Below are positions 11,420-22,041 of a stretch of DNA of 64,000 bases, in pieces. Position numbers and translations under genes: made by a program. Source of the DNA: Adiantum capillus-veneris (taxonomy: Eukaryota; Streptophyta; Polypodiopsida; Polypodiales; Pteridaceae); assembly GCA_014529385.2 (NCBI GenBank), contig CM043958.1, positions 77,500,669 to 77,564,668 of the forward strand. Reading direction: 5' to 3'. Below the pieces are notes generated by a model that saw only the letters and a program-made list of their open reading frames with translations, ran no database searches and was not told where the DNA came from. How positions within the stretch are numbered: the stretch's first letter is position 1; each line of letters begins with the position of its first letter.

Positions 11420-12541
11420 TGTTATCTATGTTTTTGGTGTTGTAAATGGAGATGATCAAAGTTGTCAAAATGAGAGTTTATGGGCTAAGAATGTAGTACT
11501 CGAAATGCTCTACAAGCTTGTCTTTACGGCTCGCTCATTGAACTCCAGACGAGGAAGTTATGGGCAGTTTGGTTTTCTCCACGAGCCATATCTGTTGTTT
11601 TTTCCACGAGATATGTGTGCAATATAATTGGGATTCAGCGTCACTCAAATTGAGGGCCGCCATTCTACTGGTCCCCTTACCTTAGGATGCCAAGGCACCC
11701 CTGTTCAGCCCTATTTCTACGGAGTTTGGTGCAGGTCCGAAGGCGGCCTACCACATCATCAAGGGGGGACCTATGCCAACCACTAGCGCTGGCGCTAGTG
11801 TTAGGAAGGATGGGGGGCTAGAGATTCTTGGCCAAAATTAGTAAGTGGGAGTTAGCATGCAAAAAGGGTGGAAGCTTATAAAAATGGATAAGCTCCTTTT
11901 TTGGGAGCTCTCCCTTGGGTTTATTTATCGGAAGCCATAGCCTCGAGCTCAAATGTCTCTCTCTATCTCTCTCCCTCGTGCCCAAGCCCTTAGCTAGCTC
12001 TCATAGCCATACCTTCATAACTCTCTCTCCCTATACTTTCATAGCTATCAAGCCTAAGCTATCTCTCTCAGATCTTATCAACCATAAGCCATAGCTTCGA
12101 GCTCCGAAGCTCCAATAGCCAACTCTCTCACTCTCATGTTCAAATAACGATACTCTCACATAGCCCCATGCTCTCATATCTTTCTCTCACTATCATAGCC
12201 GATCTCCCTTAGCCTTAAGCCCTCATAACCATAACCTTTAAGCACTATTATACTCTTGTAAGGAGCTAAAGCTCCATAGCAATCAAATATTCTAAGTTTT
12301 TGATTTGTCTCTATCGCACACCCTTAAGCTCTCATATCTCCCTCACATTTGGCTTCAAGGGGAATAAGCAGGGAAAGAGGATCAGGAGGAGTGCTAAAGA
12401 GGAAAGTCGGCAGAAGAGGACAATACATAGGATTAAAGTGGATTAAGGTTAGCATTAAAGGGGCTTCCTAGAAATCATAAAGGAGATCAAGAGTTTAAAG
12501 AAGGGTACAAAGAGTAAAGTTAAGGCATAGGTTTGCTAACA
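11420..12541 (+). repeat. 3' LTR of gypsy C
   Basis: About 1.1 kb with perfect 5-bp inverted ends TGTTA...TAACA. TATAAAAA at about 11878 and a long C/T-rich leader (CTCTCTCTATCTCTCTCCCTCG and similar text to 12200) fit an LTR promoter and transcribed leader. No second copy is present to confirm the borders, and no reading frame is convincing. Confidence 0.5.
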
Positions 12542-12561
12542 GTGCCATTAACGGGTGAGAT

Positions 12562-13448
12562 TTGTATCCAAATATTGTATCGCTTACTAGTCAACAGCTT
12601 GGAGCATTCAAGTTGTTGTTCATTCATTTCCAATGTCTGTTTAACAAATTGTTTGGTGTTGTGCATCATTATCTCACACTTTTCCACAACAAGCAAATCG
12701 ATGCTGACTCGGCTCACTTTGCAAAACCATATATCCTAATAGCAGGGTCATAATCATTGTGTTGATGTTGCGCACTGCATATATTGTGACCACTACAAAC
12801 AAGTGGAGTGGCATGGAAGCAACATTCCTACTGATATATATTATCTAAAAATTTGAAGTGATTCCCAAAAGTGGCAATGCTATATTTATCAACATGTTTT
12901 TTACTATGTACCTTATGAGTGGCATTGCTATGAGACAAACGATCAAATTGGGATGACCATGATTCCACCAATAGTTGCTTGTGACTTGTTGATGGGCAAG
13001 ATGCATTAAATTTTTTGGTGGAATTACACTAAACCTAGGTTTTTTTAAAGAGATGAGACTTTGGTAGTTGTTTGAGATGCTATTGTGGTTTGCAATAGGA
13101 AAAATTGTTGCACAAATGATAACATCTTTATCAACAAGAGCGGAATTTACTTTTCATAATGCTACAATAATCTTATTGAAATATGCATATTACCTCATGC
13201 AAGATGTGGTAGCTATTCATACTAAAATAAACGTTGATGCAATGTGCCACAAATCTAGGCTTGACAAGCAAGACAACCTTCTCTATTAGAACGAAGAATG
13301 CTACTTTGACTTCTATATCATCCATGCAAGATGTTGATGAAAGGGTAACCAGCCCTTGATAGGATCCAATTGCATTGGACATATGACAATAGATATGTGC
13401 AAGAGCATCCGCAAGGTTTGGTAGGACATGGAGGAGACAAGCCAACTT
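12562..13448 (+). pseudogene. decayed reading frame of unknown function
   Basis: One frame from 12562 to 12753 (LTSQQLGAFKLLFIHFQCLF, HNKQIDADSAHFAKPYILIA) continues, after a frameshift near 12750, as a second frame to 13448. The second frame reads as protein between about ten single stops: HCVDVAHCIYCDHYK, WHCYETNDQIGMTMIPPIVA, NKSGIYFS, LPHARCGSYSY. It is rich in Cys, His, Tyr and Trp, and the first part contains closely spaced Cys-His pairs. I do not recognise the family. It lies between the end of gypsy C and the start of gypsy D and belongs to neither by position. Stops such as TAA, TGA and TAG can each come from Gln or Arg codons by one C-to-T change. Coding origin is inference. Confidence 0.4.
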
Positions 13449-13471
13449 AATCAGTGCAGTATAAGGCTAAC

Positions 13472-13953
13472 TGGAATTGGAGCTGATCTCTTGAGATAGC
13501 TAATTCCAGTGTTAGAAGATATGTATTATTTTAGACAGTCGACTGGACAGAGAATCAAAAACTGGACTGGAATTTATCTACTGGAATGAGAGCCAAACTA
13601 TGTACTGAGAATAATATTCAGATTCAGATTCAGAGTATTAAATACAGAGTAAGTGTAGCTGGAATATCTGCAGTACAGATGAGAGATTAAAGTGAGTATG
13701 ATGTGATTTACAGATAGAGTACAGCAGACAACAACTGCCAATGACTGACAACTCAAGTACAAATGCTGCCAAAATGCTAATCCGACTATGCTCAAGATTG
13801 TGCTAACCCAAATGCCAACCCGATTACAATGTAATGGGCCTATTTATATACCTTGGGTTTACCATGGTAATTATCGTAGTAATTATTGACTAATTCGCTA
13901 CTCGTCTCATAAGAGAAAGTTCCCACTTAGTGAAACTGTCTCGGCCGTCTACA
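13472..13953 (-). repeat. 3' LTR of gypsy D
   Basis: 482 bp. On the plus strand it runs from TGGAATTGGAGC to GCCGTCTACA; on the minus strand it starts TGTAGACGGC and ends CCAATTCCA. It matches 23904-24409 along its length apart from about 25 bp of indels and scattered substitutions, so the two LTRs have diverged since insertion. A TATA-like TATTTATATA at about 13840 is present in both copies. Confidence 0.95.
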
Positions 13954-13970
13954 TCTTTCCCTCCTTTCTT
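13954..13970 (-). promoter_or_regulatory. polypurine tract of gypsy D
   Basis: On the minus strand AAGAAAGGAGGGAAAGA lies directly against the TG of the 3' LTR. It is pure purine over 17 bases. Confidence 0.9.
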
Positions 13971-14211
13971 GAATTTTGGAAAGATTCCAAAATTTTTGAA
14001 AAAAAATTCCCCTGTCTGATTCTGATTTGATGCTGAAAAATCCACCGTCTGCTTCTGATGTTGGGGATTGGACTTGACAAATGATAGAGTGGCCATACAA
14101 AGATTGCGAGAGGCAGCTGAAAAGGCCAAGGTAGATTTCTCATCGTCTACACAAACTGATATCAACCTTCCAGCTGAGGAAGAAAAGTGGACACTGAATT
14201 CTCAGATGGAA

Positions 14212-17200
14212 CTACCCAGTATCCTTCCACTGAACCAGATTCCGTTTGCCCTTTGACCTGGATGGCATCTGAGAAGTCCCAGTACTAGCATTCTCCTTCT
14301 GGATAAGTCGGTAAATGGCCTCCTGCTCAAGCTGATCCCGCCTTTCTGTAGTCATCTCTACTTCATAAGGCGTGAGGGAATGATAGGTTTTGTTGTCAGG
14401 ATCATAGAGTGTGTGTCTGCCTTTGGTGATCCTGGTTCTGGCCATCTTGTGACAATGCGAAGCAGTATGGATCCATCCTTCTGGAAGAGGCTGATTAGTT
14501 ATTACCCGAGCTTCAAAAAGAATCTCAGCCATCTCCCTATACTGTGGTGCTAGGCCCCCGCCTTAGCTGCAATATCCTTTTTAGGCAATTTAGAAGATTC
14601 GACAGTAAGTTGCAGCAGCTGATTAGTGATCTTGGTTAGGCCCTTGATCTGAATCTTCCACTAACCCATACATATCCAGATCCTCTGCATCTCTTGTTTT
14701 ATCTCATGAATATCATTGAGTTGGAGAGCATCATTGAACAATGTTTGCCAAGTTTTCCATTCCACAGTCGATCGCTCATACCAATCCTTGAGCTCATCAA
14801 TAATTTTGAAGTATGTAAGGCGATCAACTGGTTCTGGATGTTGAGGATAAAGTGTTGAAGAAAATCTTGGCAGTTCCGTCTCTCTTGCTGGGAAGGCATA
14901 CAAGAGGACTGGAGAATCAACCACGAATTCTAAAAAATTGAGAATAGCCTGGTTCTCTTGCTGCATCATCTTTCTGGTGATTCTCACTAGCTGAAACAAT
15001 TTGCAGAGAGCAGTTGCTTGTTCTCCGACTGACATTCTAATCTGAGGTCCTTTACTAGTGGCTGTCTGATCTTCAAGAATGGCCCTTACTCTTTGATCCA
15101 AGACTCCTCTAGCAATTTGCATCTGCACCAAAACCTCCTTTAACCGTTTCCTAACATCCTTCATACATTTGTAGGTTGGTTTGTTTCCCAACAGAAGTTC
15201 TAATTCAAGAGCGAGAGAGCAACAATCTGCAGTAGATTGTCTTTGCAAATGTGGGTTGGTCACTCTCTCTTCAGCAGTGAGTATCCATTTAGGAACCCTT
15301 TCCAACAACTGGACTATGCTGGGATGTGTAGGTAAATGGCAAGTTTCTTGATCATGAAAAGCCACTGATTTCCAATGCTCCGCCATTTCCCTGGCCACGG
15401 CATACAGTCTCTGAAAACGTTCCAGATCAAAAAGGAGATCATCATCCTCCAGATATTGTCTGGTTATGGAAGCCTGTTGATGTCTCAATTGTTTGTTCAT
15501 GGTGATAAGCTATAAGGAATGCTGGTGATCAGCCACTGGTCCCTCATCTCTAACTTTGCTTTTTCCTTTAACTTCCCTACTGAGCTGGGGACTGATTTTA
15601 TGGCTGATTCCCAGTGTGACTGGGATGTTGTTCTTCTGACTGCTGATTACCCGACTTCTGGCCTTCATTCTGGTCTGGCTGGTCTAGCTGTGAGACTGAC
15701 CTCCTTCAGTTGGCACTATGCCCTTCTTCTTGGTCATCCTCCTCCTTATCACCTCCTTCTTCCTTATCCTCTTCTTCTTCCTTATCTTCTTCCTCTTCAT
15801 TCAAGGAATTCTGCTGCTCAATATAATCCAGGATTGCTTGATTCATCAAAGCATTATTATACTCATCCATTTTGTCTTGCAAATCACTCTGCATAGTCTC
15901 CATCAAAGACTTCAGATTTTCCAGATCAAAGACAGCGTTGCCTGCTAGATTTAAAATTTCAGCCAGGCTGTTATAAATATACCTGTTAGTGAGGGAAGCC
16001 TTCAGAGCTATATGGAGAATAAACAAGGAGGTGAAGTCAACTCTCTTCATTTTCACCATCGTTTCAGCCCGTTCTGCAGCTCTCAGCGCTTCATTCCTTT
16101 GTTCCCTCACAATCTGCATATCCGACTCAACCTTGACTAACTTGCTTTTTAATAGCTCAATAGCCCTGTCTAAATGAGCTTCAAGTAGCCGATGATGCAG
16201 ATGCTCATCATCTCTTGCTGTCTTCAACTTCTGAATCTGGTCTTCAGCTTCCTTCAACTCAGGTTTAGCCTTTTTCAGTTCATCTTCTTACCCTGCAGCA
16301 TCCAACATTTGTCCCATACAGTGAACAATAGTATTCCAGGAAGACTCGATGAGGACTGAACATCCGTCCTTTACTATAGCTGGGTCAGAATCAGTAGGCT
16401 CATATACTGTCACTGGAGCCATGTAGGGTAAGGCTGCATAATCAGCTTTCTGTAGAAAGAGACGCCCTTTCAATGGATGGGTCTGCATCTGCTACAACCT
16501 GTCCTTCTTTACCAGGTGCAAAGCTTCTTCATTATTTGAAATAGAGACACCACCTAGTAAGGTTGGAGAAGCTGGACCTTTGCCTTTTTCCACAGTCGAT
16601 TGCTCTGCTACCTTCTCAGAAGTTGATGCCTTTGCCTGATGTTTGCCAAAACCAGTAGCAACTGTACTATGTCCTACTGACTAGTTATCCACGGTATTCT
16701 GAGCATGTTGTTTATTAGCATGGCTAACTATAGCCTTTGTAGTAGTCACCTTTTTGACGTGACTCTCTATCTACTTCAGAAAAGCACTGCTCTTCGTCAG
16801 AGTAGTCTTCGGTTTCTTCGAACTGCCAGCCTGATCTTCGGCGGCTTTCCTTTTCAGACCAGTTGGAGTGGTCTGACTGTCCGTGGCTTCATCATATGAG
16901 GACATATCAATATTCTTGGGTTCTGAAATTGGCTTCTCACTGGAAGACGATTTTACCTGGCCATGAGCATCTGGAGCTGTGGCCCAATACAAAAATTGTC
17001 AAACATACCAAGCTTTTAGAAACACTCTGGGATTTTAACTTGGCAGTTTGCTGAAGCACGTTGTGTGACAGGATTTGACAAAGGTTGATGGAGACCTTTG
17101 AATCCAATGTCTTGGCCAACAGCATAGCAAAGAATTTCTCAGATACATATGTTGGATTATTTTTAAGGCTTACTGCTTCGGCCACAAACCTGTAAGCAGT

Positions 17201-17654
17201 AGAAGCTTCCAGTCCTGCCCACTGGAATCCCTTGACCACTGGCCTTGTGCTTGCGCTTAGCCGCTTCATCTTCCTTTAGGACTATACTTATCTGTTGTGG
17301 GGTCGCCATAGATGGCTTGGGCTCATTGGGCATCCGGAATGCAAAAGCTATGTCTGCGTCGAAAGCTATTCTTATGGCTTGCAAAACGATTCGTAGATCC
17401 CATAATTGCAGCAAAGCCATAGCTTGGTCGGTGAATACATAGCATTGAATCTTGCTGTAAGAAATGATGGGAAGTCTTTCCTTTGCAGCAGTGACGATGG
17501 CTTGGGTTTCCTCAAGAGATTCCTGCATCTTGTATGAGTGCTTCTTCCCACCCATACACTGTGAAGACGACGAAATAGGCGAAGGAGAAGAAGACTTACT
17601 TGATGCGTCAAAGTCGTACCCAAGTGTTGCTGGCAAAGCTAGTTGATAGTCCAT
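14212..17654 (-). pseudogene. gypsy D additional coding region downstream of integrase
   Basis: In element sense, from 17654 down to 14212, four blocks read as protein: 17654-16937 (start MDYQLALPATLGYDF, then LPIISYSKIQCYVFTDQAMA), 16992-15706, 15500-14661 (279 residues, start MNKQLRHQQASITRQYLEDD) and 14532-14212. The second block stays in one frame across only single stops (16771, 16681, 16492, 16288). It contains a bipartite nuclear-signal-like stretch KRKAAEDQAGSSKKPK, a long coiled-coil-like segment (LEAHLDRAIELLKSKLVKVE) and an acidic tail NEEEEDKEEEEDKEE. I recognise no enzyme, envelope or membrane segment. Tat/Athila elements are known to carry extra or env-like frames here. Whether the blocks were one spliced protein or several cannot be seen. 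Confidence 0.6.
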
Positions 17655-17859
17655 TGTCTCCTTAGAAGACGAGGTCTGCGGCTGTAGCGAAGATACTTCA
17701 GAGCTTGGCGATGGTGAATGAATAACGGGAGGAAATCATCACGCAGGGGATTTGTGAGGAAAAATGCCGACTCTCCTGGCTGTTATACGTGTTTGCGCAA
17801 TAAAAGCTCCACCACTTGCCGCTCCTAGACATGTGCGTAGCTGCTATCGTGGCAGACAT

Positions 17860-19299
17860 TCATTGGACAAGACTTCTACCCATCTTTGAAATGCTTACTA
17901 CTGCTGTGCCATCTGACCGTTGGGTGCTTAAAAATTGAAAAGTGTGTTCCCACTGATACTGGACTGGTTTCCAGTCTGGTTTGATCTCATTGGTACTGAT
18001 TCTAAGATCAGTCTGGTTTGTTTCTACTGATACTGGTTCTGAAATTAGAATTGGTTGCACATGAAGAAGCCCAAAAATATCCGATTCTGGTACCTCTTGA
18101 TCTGCAGCTCCCAATTCCCTAGTACCTTGTTCTTGCCCAGACTCTCTAGCTTCTGAATAGTAAAGCTTGATCTTTGCACCATTATATACTCTTGGCAACA
18201 ATAATCTAGATAGATCTTTCAGTCTTACTGTACCATTGGAGAAGACCCAATCTACCTCAAATGGTCCTGCCCAGGCAATCTTCAGGTTTGGCTTCTTCGG
18301 CCCCAATCTAGACTGCTAGAGAAGCACCAAATCTTCTTTCTGAAATTCCCGAACCTTAATCCGACGATCATGCCAGTGCTTCCTTCGTTGTTGAACAATT
18401 TCTTGTTCCAATATAGCCCATTGCCTGAGTTCATCTAACTGCATAAGTTCATCTAGGCGCTTTTCCAGATTGTGGTTGAAGTCTAAGCCATACTTCACAG
18501 CCATTCTCAGACTTGGGATAACAAACTCCATAGGAATCACAGCTTCAGTGCCATACACCATTCTGAATGGTGTCAACCCAGTAGTGACCTTGTAAGCTGT
18601 CCTATACGCCCATAGAGAAGTCTGGAGTTTCAAATCCCACTAGTCTGGTTTCTTCTGCACAACCTTAGTGAGAATAGTCTTGATTATCTTGTTACTAGTT
18701 TCAGCCTGTCTACTGCATCTGGGATAATATGGAGTAGATTTCCGATGCTTGATTGAAAGCATATTCAATAGAATTTTCATGGTGTCATTGATAAAATGTG
18801 TTCCTTGGTCTAACACAATCTCTACTGGACATCCATATCGACAGACAATATTCTCAAATAGAAACCTTGCAGTTGACTTGGATGTGTTGTCTGGAAGAGC
18901 CTTAGCTTCAACCCACTTAGTGACATAACAAGTAGCAATTACTATGTACTTGTTCTTCCTGGGAGTAACCTTCTTAAAAGGTCCCATAAAATCTAATCCC
19001 CATTTCATGAACACACCTAGTGGTTGTACTGGCGTCAAAGGAGTCATATCTGCAGCTGTTGGTCGACCCATTCTTTGGCATATGTCACAAGTTTTACAAA
19101 AACTTCTAACATCAACAATTAGTGTTTGCCACCACATACCAGCTTGCAAAATCTTCTTGTAGGTAACTTCATTGCAAAAATGTCCACCCGATTCGTCATT
19201 ATGTGCTTCTGAAATAACTTGCATTCTCCCTTCTATAGGCACACAACGCCGAAGTATACCATCAACACCCAATCGATAGAGTGACCCTCCGATGATAGT
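17860..19299 (-). pseudogene. gypsy D integrase
   Basis: Three adjoining blocks on the minus strand (19299-18640, 18633-18316, 18306-17860) separated by single stops. In the first block the zinc-binding site shows H24, H31, C62 and C65 (AHNDESGGHF, CDICQ). The catalytic triad is D94 (WGLDF), D154 (VLDQGTHF) and E190 (SRQAETSNK), with the normal 35 residues between D154 and E190. The second block carries the usual WAYRTAYKVTTGLTPF-MVYG text, the third the C-terminal PFEVDWVFSNGTVRLKD. All catalytic residues remain, but TAG stops at KPD-stop-WD and LL-stop-QS cut the protein. Confidence 0.9.
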
Positions 19300-19305
19300 A
19301 AACTT

Positions 19306-20959
19306 TTAGCTTTTGATGACCAAAGCTTTCTTCTGGTTCTGCTTCCAGTCCTCTGGAAAAGCACCTTGAGAAAGAAACTGATAAACATCATACCATTCAA
19401 GATCAACTGATTCTCCTGCCTCCAGCTGGAATAAGTCAGTGTCCACTGGTTCATCCCTCAAGGGTAATTCTGAATAACCTCCCGTACTCCTTGACAGAAA
19501 ATCAGCTTCACAATGATTCTTGCCAGGCTTATGAAAAATTCTGAATTCAAACTCCATTAAAAACATCATCCACTATATCAGCATGCCTTGAATAATGACT
19601 TTATTAATCAAGAACAAAAGAGCCTGATGGTCCACATAAAAATGGAACAACTTCCCTAACAAGTAATGCCTGAACTTTGTAGCACTGAAAAACATTCCAA
19701 GGGCTTCTCGCTCAATAGTTGTATATCCTTGTTTAGCCTGACTGAATCTGCGAGCGACTGGCAAAATAAAGAGGATAATCAGTCCTTCCGTCTGGCTGAG
19801 CCAATATCGCCCCCATTGCCAATCCAAAGCGCCCACATGTAGATGGAAAATAACATCCCAGTTTGGTTGCCTAAGGACTGGTTTACTGATAATGGCCTTT
19901 TTCAGATTCTGGAAGCTCTCCTCACATTCAGCGATCCAATTGAACTTACTGGTCTTCTTTGTGAGTTCGTATAATGGTACTGATTGAGAAGCAAACTTAT
20001 GTACAAACCTTCTATAGAAGTTAACATAACCCAGGAAAGAGCTCAACTCTGAAGCATTTCTGGGTGCTTTAGCTTGCTGAACACACTGAATTTTATCATC
20101 GGCCATTTCTATTCCATTTCGGGAAACTACATGTCCCAACAATTGTCCCTTCCAGACTAGGAAAACGGATTTAAATGGATTCAAACAAATCCGCTTCTCC
20201 TCATAGTGTTTGAAAACCATCTCTAGAAATAGTAGGTGTTGTTCCCTCATCCGAATATACAATAAAATCATCCATAAAAATAGCGAGGAACCGATGAAGG
20301 AATTCATGAAACATTTCCATCATACACCGCTGAAAGGTAGCTGGTGCATTGCACAGGCCGAAAGGCATCACTAGATACATGAAAGCTCCCCACTTAGTGA
20401 TGAAAGTGGTCTTCGCTCTATCTTCAGGAGCGATTTGTAACTGGTTATAGCTACTTTAACCATCCATAAAGCTATACATTTCATATCCTGCGATCTCATC
20501 AAGAAACATGTCAGTAAAAGGCAATGGAAATGGATCTTTGATAGTTTGGGCATTGAGTTTCCTATAGTCGATACAAACTCTCAATTTTCCATTTTTCTTG
20601 GGAACTACGACACGTATGGGAAATGGCCAATCGCTACTGGCCACCTCTGTGATGAACCCAACCTTGAGAAGATTATCAATCTCCTCTTTGACCTTCTTAG
20701 CATAGTTGGGGTTCATTCTGTATCTTTGCAGTCGTAATGGCCTAGCATCTGGCTTCAACGGTATCCGGTGCTAACATACTTCAGGATCCACCCCCTTCAG
20801 GTATGTGTGTTCCCAGGAAAATACGTCTTTGTAGTTCTGGAACATCCTGCGTGCCCTTTCCTTCATTACCGGGTTGAGATGCTTGTTGACCTTGATCATC
20901 CTAGGACTATCCTCTGAGCCTAGGTTCCATTCTTCCACTTCTTGGTCGTCTAGAAGCAA
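19306..20959 (-). pseudogene. gypsy D reverse transcriptase and RNase H
   Basis: Minus-strand blocks 20959-20771, 20758-20456, 20307-19573 and 19569-19306. The leader MLLDDQEVEEWNLG precedes fingers text (PIRVVVPKKNGKLRVCIDYR) and a palm in which the catalytic site reads FMDDFIVYS (plus strand about 20260-20285). The thumb and connection carry LLGHVVSRNGIEM and FLGYVNFYRRFV. RNase H carries YTTIEREALGMFF and VDHQALLFLI. Breaks: TAG after PEVC, a TAA in the DGYSGYNQ-like motif, a frameshift at the catalytic site, and TAG after MLI. The enzyme copies element RNA to DNA in cytoplasmic particles. Confidence 0.9.
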
Positions 20960-22020
20960 CCAATTAGGCCCGCCTCCTTTTTGTTTAGTCGATTCCTCAG
21001 CATAATCCCAGGATGGCCCAATCAGTTATGAATCAACATTATGATCCACTGTGTGTTCTTCAGAATGTACTGGCTCCTCTACCATACCGGTATCAGCTGA
21101 TTCCACCAACCTCCCAATTACCTGGATTGATCTTTCCCTTGTGTTGATTTCAGTAAACTGATATGGGAATTGATTCTTTTGCTTGTCGGCCTGCTCTTTA
21201 TTCTGTAAAACTGCATTCAAGTCAATCTTTGCTAAAGGAAATATGTTCAGCGCTGCTAACATCCGTTCGATCTTCTTTGCCTTATACTTCTGGCATAACT
21301 CCTTCGGCCTCAGCTCTTTTCTCCAGCTCCTAGTATTGTTTGTCTGGATCTGAATCCTGCCGCGCTGGTCCCTTCTATGGTTAAGGTTTGATTTGCATAG
21401 TCACGAACAACATGTGTTGTTCTCAACCATGGGCGCCCTAGCAGCATCCCATATGCCCCTTGCACATCCAGAACTAAGAAGCTGGTTTTAAATTTTTCCC
21501 TACCTACTCTTATCTGCATATTTTCAATCATGCTCGTAGCTTGTACCACTCTGTGATCTGCCATTCGCACTTTAAATGGTGTTGGCTTTAGATTCGTGAT
21601 ACCCATTCTCTGCTGGAGATGAACTCCCATTATATTGACTCATGCTCCTCCATCCAAGATAACACTTGAAAGAGGTTCCCATTGCTTCCTAACCTTGTAG
21701 TCCACCTGAATGAGCGGAACTTCATCATCTTGGACGGCCGTCAGGTCCACTGTTCTGGCCTCCGCCTTAGCTTTCCTGCGCTGTCTGATGAAGTTTACCA
21801 CTTCAAGCAAGGTTTTTCTGATATCCTCCAGCTCTACAATCAACTTCTGAATTCTATCACAAATTTTAACATGGATTTCTTCTTTCTCTTGGTCAGACTG
21901 GTTGTCAGAGCTCGAAGAACTGGTTGTATCTTCACACTGCCATCCCTCTCTTGCACTGTTTCCAATCCTTCCATCAACTCTCAGTTCATCATCCATTCCT
22001 TATACTGCAGCCAGCATGGT
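20960..22020 (-). pseudogene. gypsy D protease and linker
   Basis: Minus-strand block 21996-21640 begins MDDELRVDGRIGN, has a charged helical part (IQKLIVELEDIRKTLLEVV) and ends at the protease site VILDGGA-stop. The next block (21630-21310) continues with VQATSMIENMQIRVG and the C-terminal MLLGRPWL signature of retroviral-type aspartic proteases. The active site is D-G-G and not D-S-G or D-T-G, and a TGA follows it. A further block (21262-21026) of 78 polar residues links protease and reverse transcriptase and has no known motif. Confidence 0.75.
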
Positions 22021-22041
22021 CTCAGGTATGCCCGGTATTGA

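Larger units (their letters stand above)
6673..12541 (+). mobile_element. Ty3/gypsy retrotransposon C, split by a non-coding insertion
   Basis: Reverse transcriptase (6711-7620) and integrase (10085-11363) are gypsy-ordered and on the same strand, separated by 2.4 kb of non-coding LTR-type insertion. A polypurine tract (11409-11419) and an LTR with TGTTA...TAACA ends (11420-12541) close the element. Gag, protease and the 5' LTR are missing. The wording of both pol parts (IPLGLVRMCTLP, LDADEACEFF, THSSVTSFMPFEL, VYDSSLKDQH) is unlike gypsies D, E, G and H here and reminds me of Ty3 elements of fungal genomes; that link is recollection, not a search. Confidence 0.75.
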
